Assembly: GCA_937902945.1 (NCBI GenBank)
Contig: CALEMD010000099.1
Location: forward strand, 1 to 9,717
From: an uncultured Erysipelotrichaceae bacterium
GTDB taxonomy: Bacteria; Bacillota_I; Bacilli_A; Erysipelotrichales; Erysipelotrichaceae
Direction: 5' to 3'
DNA: 9,717 nucleotides
The notes beneath the pieces are model-generated. The model did no database searches. It was not told where the DNA came from and saw only the letters and a list, made by a program, of their open reading frames with translations. Positions 5,608 to 9,717 of this stretch are shown here, one piece after another (the first letter of the stretch is position 1; each line of letters opens with the position of its first letter). The position numbers and the translations under genes were made by a program.

Positions 5608-7367
5608 CAGTCTTTCTTTTTCTTTATCACGATTGCAATGATGACCGCTGCAACCACAGCAACTGCAATCAATGCTGCATCTGTGTTCTGTGACTTTGTA
5701 CCGACTTCTGAAGTTTCCGCCGATGCGCTTGCACTAGGCTCTGCCGTTGGCTCTGCATCTGTACTGTTGGAAGCAAAGGATGTGCTTGTTCCGTAAAATG
5801 CATCAAATGCTGTACGATCAATAAAGTCACTGCTCAATGCATTGCTGTCATCTGTAACAATTGCTGTGCTGTAAGTGCCATTGACTGTGACTGTTATATC
5901 ACTGTCACCGTCCACCACCGTTTCACAATTGGCAGCAATCGTGACTGTTTTTCCTTCACTGTCAACAATCTGTGCGCCTTCTTCTGCATTCAGATTGCTT
6001 ACAGTAGAATCCGCTGTTACTACCCACTTTGAATCAGCACTCACATTTACTGCAATCGGTGCTTCTGTCACATTGGTATTGACTGCATTTTCTGAAATGG
6101 AAGTAGATCCTGTATATACCGATCCTTCAAGCAGATAGAGATTCAGACTGCTGATTGTATCTACATCAATATCGCCATTCAGTGTCTCATTCAGTGCTGT
6201 AAATGATACCTCCGCGCCATTGCTGCCGGCCGTACCCCAGTTGTTGGAATCATTTCCCTGCACTGCCATGAGCAGTGCATTGTCACTGTCAAAATCAAGA
6301 ACTGTGTCACTCAGCACAACATTGGCACTGGTGTTTGTAAAGTAGAACATTGCTCCGCTTTTGATCGCGCTCTTCAATGTTGAATTGCTGGCTTCAAAAC
6401 TTGCTGTTTCTCCTGTAGTCGATTCAGCATCGCCGGAAGTGGACTGATAGATAATAATTCCATCTGCCATTGGATCACTGGCCGTTTTTTCTGTATTTGT
6501 ACTGGTCAATTCCGAGCTGTAGATCAGAATCGTATTCAATCCTTCCATGCCGGCAATCTGACTGCCTGAAGAAGTGCCTGTAACATTTGATACTTCTATA
6601 TCACCTGTTGAGTAAAGCAATGGTGAACCGGATCCAGCAGTATTCAATGTACTGTTGGTGAGGGAGATGGATCCTCCGCCGCGATCTGTCGCAGCAGAAG
6701 CAGAGTGATCTCCCTGTGTAGAAATAGTCATATCATTGGCCACAATGGTTCCGCCATACGTTGCGTCCAGTCCTCTTGAATTGCCAGCGGAGGTTGTGAT
6801 GGTATCGCTATTGGCATAAACGGTCCCGCCGTCAGTCGCAAACATGGCATTGCTGCCTTCACTTGACGCATTCAATTTGCTATTGGCAATATAGGCAAAT
6901 GAACCATCATTGACAGATAGCAGTATTGAGTTTATTCCATAGAAATTGCAGTTATCCCCATTGGTATCATCTCCCGATTTTTCCAATGTCCCATTGGTAA
7001 TCTTCAGTGTTCCGCCATTCTGTACCAGAGCTGCATTCTGATCTGCTTCAGATGCCGTACTGGTTTCTGCGTCACTTGTTACTTCTTCGCCATCTGCAGT
7101 CAATGCTCCGCTAAGAGTCCCGGTATAGTCATATGTCATTGTATTGGCACCGCCGCCCTGTCCGCCTTGCGGCATTCCACCGGTTGGAGCTTCACCACCC
7201 GGTGCGCCGCCTGCTGGTGCACTGCCTGTCGGCGGTTCATTGCCCTGTTCTTTAGTGCCTGTATCCGGCGATGCAGTTGCGTCACCTTCTGCATATACAT
7301 TGACTGCACTGGAAGTGCCTAGAACCAATGTCATGCATATTGCCAATGCTTTCAGCTGTTTCTTCAT
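5607..7367 (-). CDS. Secreted, membrane-anchored surface protein, predicted beta-helix
   Basis: The 586-residue product has a clear signal peptide (Lys2-Lys3, hydrophobic core 7-20, likely cleavage after VYA at 26), a flexible Gly/Pro/Ala-rich segment (42-73), then a long Thr/Ser/Asn/Gly/Asp-rich region with regular short beta-strands. GGT- or DGS-type turns recur at 118, 154, 180, 205, 231 and 255, mostly about 25 residues apart, as expected for rungs of a right-handed beta-helix. Residues about 535-560 are a Ser/Glu/Ala/Pro-rich stalk; 564-581 is a membrane span followed by KKKKD. There is no LPxTG, so the protein is probably held in the membrane, not sortase-linked. It is acidic and nearly free of cysteine (140 and one near 480 in the mature part). 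The start has AAGGAGG nine bases upstream. Role could be adhesion or glycan contact; no catalytic motif is visible. Confidence 0.82.
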   Translation of the reverse strand: MKKQLKALAICMTLVLGTSSAVNVYAEGDATASPDTGTKEQGNEPPTGSAPAGGAPGGEAPTGGMPQGGQGGGANTMTYDYTGTLSGALTADGEEVTSDAETSTASEADQNAALVQNGGTLKITNGTLEKSGDDTNGDNCNFYGINSILLSVNDGSFAYIANSKLNASSEGSNAMFATDGGTVYANSDTITTSAGNSRGLDATYGGTIVANDMTISTQGDHSASAATDRGGGSISLTNSTLNTAGSGSPLLYSTGDIEVSNVTGTSSGSQIAGMEGLNTILIYSSELTSTNTEKTASDPMADGIIIYQSTSGDAESTTGETASFEASNSTLKSAIKSGAMFYFTNTSANVVLSDTVLDFDSDNALLMAVQGNDSNNWGTAGSNGAEVSFTALNETLNGDIDVDTISSLNLYLLEGSVYTGSTSISENAVNTNVTEAPIAVNVSADSKWVVTADSTVSNLNAEEGAQIVDSEGKTVTIAANCETVVDGDSDITVTVNGTYSTAIVTDDSNALSSDFIDRTAFDAFYGTSTSFASNSTDAEPTAEPSASASAETSEVGTKSQNTDAALIAVAVVAAVIIAIVIKKKKD

Positions 7368-7447
7368 AAACCATTGCCTCCTTGACGCATAAACAATAGA
7401 ACCCGTATACGTAAGGCAGGTGTCACTTATATGAACTTCATGTGAAT

Positions 7448-7465
7448 TCCATCATCCGTGATGGA
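7448..7465 (-). terminator. Hairpin directly after the Sel1-repeat gene, weak terminator candidate
   Basis: TCCATCA (7448-7454) and TGATGGA (7459-7465) form a seven-pair stem with a four-base loop, one base beyond the stop codon of the Sel1-repeat gene. Only ATTCACATG follows on the minus strand, without a real U-tract, so it may be a weak terminator or an RNA 3'-end stabiliser. Read-through into the surface-protein gene is possible. Confidence 0.3.
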
Positions 7466-7466
7466 T

Positions 7467-8282
7467 TCAGTCCACCAGAATTATTTTCTTTGACTGTTCA
7501 TTCAGTTCATTCACTTCATCCTTAACACGGTTCAGCATTTTCTCTGTAAATGCTATTCCAGCATTGTTCTTATCAAGCAGTCTGATTTCTGCATCCAGAT
7601 AGTAATGAAGTGCTGCATTGATATTCTCTGCTGTTCCTATGCCGTTTTTATAGCAGTCTGCCAGGCGCATAGCCGCATCTCCGCTGTACAAATAATTATC
7701 ATCACAGGCAATATCATATGCTTCTTTATATAATCTGAAAGCAACTGTTTCGTTCTTCTCCACATAATAGCCATTCTTATGCATATCGCCCAGTTTATAC
7801 AGACAGATACAGGACTTTGAAAGAGAATATGCCAATGAAAAGCACTTATATGCCTCTTCAAAACTCTTTGAACAGCCCTTGCCGTAGTAGAAGCAGTATC
7901 CAAGATTCTCAATGGCAATTGCATTGCCATATTCTTCTGCTTTCGAATAGTACTGAATGGCCTTTTCATAATCCACGTCGAAACAATCACCCGTATAATA
8001 CTTAGCACCCAGTTCATTCAGCAATTTACCTGCAAGTTCATTTTGAAATGCATTTCTGCATCTTTCAATCATATACTCCAGCATCATCACTTCTATCTTT
8101 TCAAATTCTTCATCTGCCGGTCCATATACAGCCTCAGCTTCACAAAACTCAGAAAGCAGGTCTTCATAGCAGGAAATCTTGCCCATTTTCTCTGTGATCT
8201 TTTCTAGGATTGACTTTTCCTCTTCGTCATCCAAACCATTCAGTTCCTGTTTGATCTTTTCCAGTTTCTCATTGTTTTCCAT
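7467..8282 (-). CDS. Cysteine-rich Sel1-like (TPR-type) repeat protein
   Basis: A 271-residue protein, probably cytoplasmic since no signal peptide or membrane span is visible. Residues 1-80 are acidic and helical. Four Sel1-like repeats follow at about 84-119, 120-155, 156-196 and 197-235, each with the pattern A-xx-LG-x-x-Y-x-G-x-x-x-x-x-x-A-x-x-YY-x-A; the clearest is the second (NLGYCFYYGKG then EEAYKCFSLA). Such repeats form an alpha-solenoid for binding partner proteins. Eleven cysteines (38, 47, 75, 100, 130, 137, 147, 158, 160, 193, 210) are unusually many. ATG at 8282 is preferred: AGGA lies nine bases upstream and a promoter sits at 8310-8339, whereas an upstream ATG at 8354 has no ribosome binding site and lies before that promoter. 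No partner or function can be named. Confidence 0.82.
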   Translation of the reverse strand: MENNEKLEKIKQELNGLDDEEEKSILEKITEKMGKISCYEDLLSEFCEAEAVYGPADEEFEKIEVMMLEYMIERCRNAFQNELAGKLLNELGAKYYTGDCFDVDYEKAIQYYSKAEEYGNAIAIENLGYCFYYGKGCSKSFEEAYKCFSLAYSLSKSCICLYKLGDMHKNGYYVEKNETVAFRLYKEAYDIACDDNYLYSGDAAMRLADCYKNGIGTAENINAALHYYLDAEIRLLDKNNAGIAFTEKMLNRVKDEVNELNEQSKKIILVD

Positions 8283-8309
8283 ATTATATTTTCCTATTCC
8301 TTTGACTCC

Positions 8310-8339
8310 ATTATAAGCAAACCTCCACATATAAGTGAA
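8310..8339 (-). promoter_or_regulatory. Promoter candidate for the Sel1-repeat gene
   Basis: On the minus strand a perfect TATAAT (8315-8310) follows TTCACT (8339-8334, four of six matches to TTGACA) at 18 bases. The start near 8303 would keep the AGGA site at 8295-8292. It indicates that this gene is transcribed separately from the damaged flavodoxin gene that ends at 8351. Confidence 0.5.
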
Positions 8340-8350
8340 GGTCCTATTTA

Positions 8351-8752
8351 TCATTGAATTGTATCAGAAGCATCATCCGCAAACTTCTTCATTGTCCAGT
8401 CATCGTCATTCAGCATCCATTGTTCTGGGTCTGCACTCTGAAACAGGAATGCCAGTTTTCTGCCGCTCAATTCGTTTTTTCTGACTGGGCTGAAGAAGTG
8501 ATCAAGAAGAGTGCGCACTGCTCCGGACATGCTGTACCAGTACATCGGTGAGTCCAGCACAGCTATATCGGTTTCCTTTACTGCACGCAGCAATTAATTG
8601 AACTGACCGCCCTCTGCTGTCGGACCACATGTATTGATATAATAATCCGCAAGAATCAAAGCCGTATATTCTTTGTCTTTCAGTACTATCTCTGCAAGCT
8701 TTGCGGTATTTCCGTATTGTCTAGGACTTCCATTGATGAATACGTATTTCAT
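8351..8752 (-). pseudogene. Flavodoxin-like NAD(P)H oxidoreductase gene broken by an in-frame TAA
   Basis: ATG at 8752 opens a protein with the FMN-phosphate loop of the NADPH-dependent FMN reductase/flavodoxin-fold family (NGSPRQYGNTAKLA, residues 7-20). Codon 53 is TAA (8596-8594). The same frame then continues with family-typical sequence, SPMYWYSMSGAVRTLLDHFF (68-87) and the strand GRKLAFLFQS, to a stop at codon 134. No frameshift is needed to join the halves, so a single base change, for example GAA to TAA, would explain the break. Family members I know run to about 170 residues or more; the last strand and helix are missing here, so a second lesion is likely. It starts 17 bases after the aldo/keto reductase stop, suggesting a former two-gene oxidoreductase operon. 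A TTG straight after the stop could in principle restart translation, but the fragment would lack the FMN loop. Confidence 0.82.
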
Positions 8753-8770
8753 TGTCATTCTCTCTCTTCC

Positions 8771-9619
8771 CTATTTCTGTGCATTGAATACAGGTTTGAA
8801 GTTCAGATAGCCTTCCAGCATGGACTGGGTCTTATTGTAGTATCTTGTATTCTTATTGAGTGATGCAATGCGGTTCATCTCTTCCTCAGTCAGTTTGAAA
8901 TCAAATAAATCAATATTGTCTTTGATATGAGCCGGATTTTTAGATCCTGGAATGACAATGAATTCATTTTGAATATGCCATCTCAGAATCACCTGCGCAG
9001 ATGTCTTATGATACTTTGATGCCAGTTCCGTAAATACTGTCTCATTCATCAAAGATGCATCGCCATGCCCCAGCGGATACCAGGACATGATCTTTGCACC
9101 GATTGTATTCAGATATTCTTTCAGTTCATTCTGTGGGTAATACGGATGTGCTTCTACCTGAATAACAGATGGAAGAATCTCTGTCTTTGCGACCACTTCT
9201 CTGACCTGATCAATAGAAAAGTTGGAGAGTCCAAGTGATCTGATCTTTCCTGCTTTGACTGCTTTTTCCATAGCCTTATAGGCATGGATATAATCTCCGA
9301 TCGGCTGATGAAGGAATAAGAGATCAACATAATCTGTATCCAGTCTCTTCAGTGTCTCATCAATTGCCTCTTCTGCAGTGCTGTAGATACTTGGCCAGAG
9401 TTTTGTCGACAGAAAGATATCTTCTCTATTCTTCCCTGATGCTTTGATTCCTCTGCCTATTGCCTTTTCATTCATATATGCATTGGCTGTATCAATCAAT
9501 GTATACCCATTATGAATGGCAGATATAACTGCATTCTGTGCATCGTCCGGCTCCAAGAGAAATGTTCCAAGTCCTGCTGAAGGTATTTCTGCTGTAGTGT
9601 TCAGTCTGATATATTCCAT
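8771..9619 (-). CDS. Aldo/keto reductase
   Basis: This 282-residue protein is of usual length for the bacterial (alpha/beta)8-barrel aldo/keto reductases that reduce aldehydes and ketones such as methylglyoxal, glyoxal derivatives or 2,5-diketo-gluconate with NADPH. The catalytic tetrad is intact: Asp43 (DTANAY), Tyr48, Lys73 (STKLW) and His104 (FLHQP). Other landmarks are LGLSNF at 129-134, QVEAHPYYPQ at 154-163 and the cofactor-phosphate loop IPGSKNPAHIKDN at 223-235, whose Ser226 and Lys227 favour NADPH. AGGAGGG lies six bases before the ATG. The gene leads a short minus-strand unit with the flavodoxin-like pseudogene. The 98 bases upstream to the window edge contain no strong promoter that I can place with confidence and no second gene. 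The true substrate is unknown. Confidence 0.92.
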   Translation of the reverse strand: MEYIRLNTTAEIPSAGLGTFLLEPDDAQNAVISAIHNGYTLIDTANAYMNEKAIGRGIKASGKNREDIFLSTKLWPSIYSTAEEAIDETLKRLDTDYVDLLFLHQPIGDYIHAYKAMEKAVKAGKIRSLGLSNFSIDQVREVVAKTEILPSVIQVEAHPYYPQNELKEYLNTIGAKIMSWYPLGHGDASLMNETVFTELASKYHKTSAQVILRWHIQNEFIVIPGSKNPAHIKDNIDLFDFKLTEEEMNRIASLNKNTRYYNKTQSMLEGYLNFKPVFNAQK

Positions 9620-9717
9620 TTTAAGCCCTCCTGTGTAAGAAGTATCTTCCTTCTCTATCTGTAATATATCTCCGGTTTTTCAAACTGAACAATGCCAATT
9701 CTGTATATCAGTATGTG

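Noticed and set aside
5607..7367. Sortase-anchored (LPxTG) interpretation of the surface protein
   Set aside because: No LPxTG or close variant precedes the C-terminal span; the span is followed directly by KKKKD.
7144..7392. Proline-rich plus-strand open frame opposite the surface-protein gene start
   Set aside because: The Pro-rich composition is the complement of the Gly/Ala/Pro-rich arm of the surface protein; no start signal or family match.
7424..8337. CACTTATATG at 7424-7433 (plus) repeated in inverted orientation at 8328-8337
   Set aside because: A ten-base AT-rich match over 0.9 kb is likely chance, and the copies take different positions relative to the two genes.
8283..8354. Longer start for the Sel1-repeat gene at 8354
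   Set aside because: It has no ribosome binding site, overlaps the end of the flavodoxin pseudogene, and lies upstream of the good promoter at 8310-8339.

Overview
The window looks like a stretch of ordinary chromosome from a low-to-moderate-GC Firmicute, probably a gut-associated anaerobe of the Erysipelotrichia/Clostridia type. The grounds are strong Gram-positive Shine-Dalgarno sequences (AAGGAGG, GGAGG, AGGAGGG), a single-membrane surface protein ending in a membrane anchor and lysine tail, and the kinds of regulators and transporters present. The taxonomic guess is inference. I see no tRNA, rRNA, CRISPR array, transposase, integrase or phage gene.

Layout, left to right. (1) A TetR/AcrR-type regulator (minus strand, cut by the window's left edge) is divergent from a zinc-type medium-chain alcohol dehydrogenase; the 101-base gap holds candidate promoters for both and an imperfect inverted repeat. 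(2) A 587-residue three-pass membrane protein with a large outside domain of unknown function faces the dehydrogenase. (3) Divergent from it are a MarR-type repressor and a MATE efflux transporter. Each of these two genes has an almost identical palindrome (AATAGCATGCTATT and AATAGCGTGCTATC) just upstream of its ribosome binding site, which points to a self-regulated efflux module. (4) A bidirectional terminator separates the transporter from a minus-strand gene for a secreted, probably beta-helical, membrane-anchored surface protein. (5) Upstream of that on the minus strand are a cysteine-rich Sel1-repeat protein, a flavodoxin-type NAD(P)H oxidoreductase gene broken by an in-frame TAA and apparently short at its C-terminus, and an intact aldo/keto reductase. 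The last two probably formed an operon (17-base gap between coding regions).

How the genes may work together: the dehydrogenase, the aldo/keto reductase and the flavodoxin-like remnant are all NAD(P)H oxidoreductases of the sort that reduce aldehydes, ketones or quinones, and the two regulators beside the dehydrogenase and the efflux pump are typical small-molecule sensors. The window therefore reads as a stress/xenobiotic-response neighbourhood mixed with envelope proteins. I found no convincing new multi-gene system. The items most worth a second look are the paired MarR operators, the broken flavodoxin gene, the beta-helix surface protein and the large uncharacterised membrane protein.
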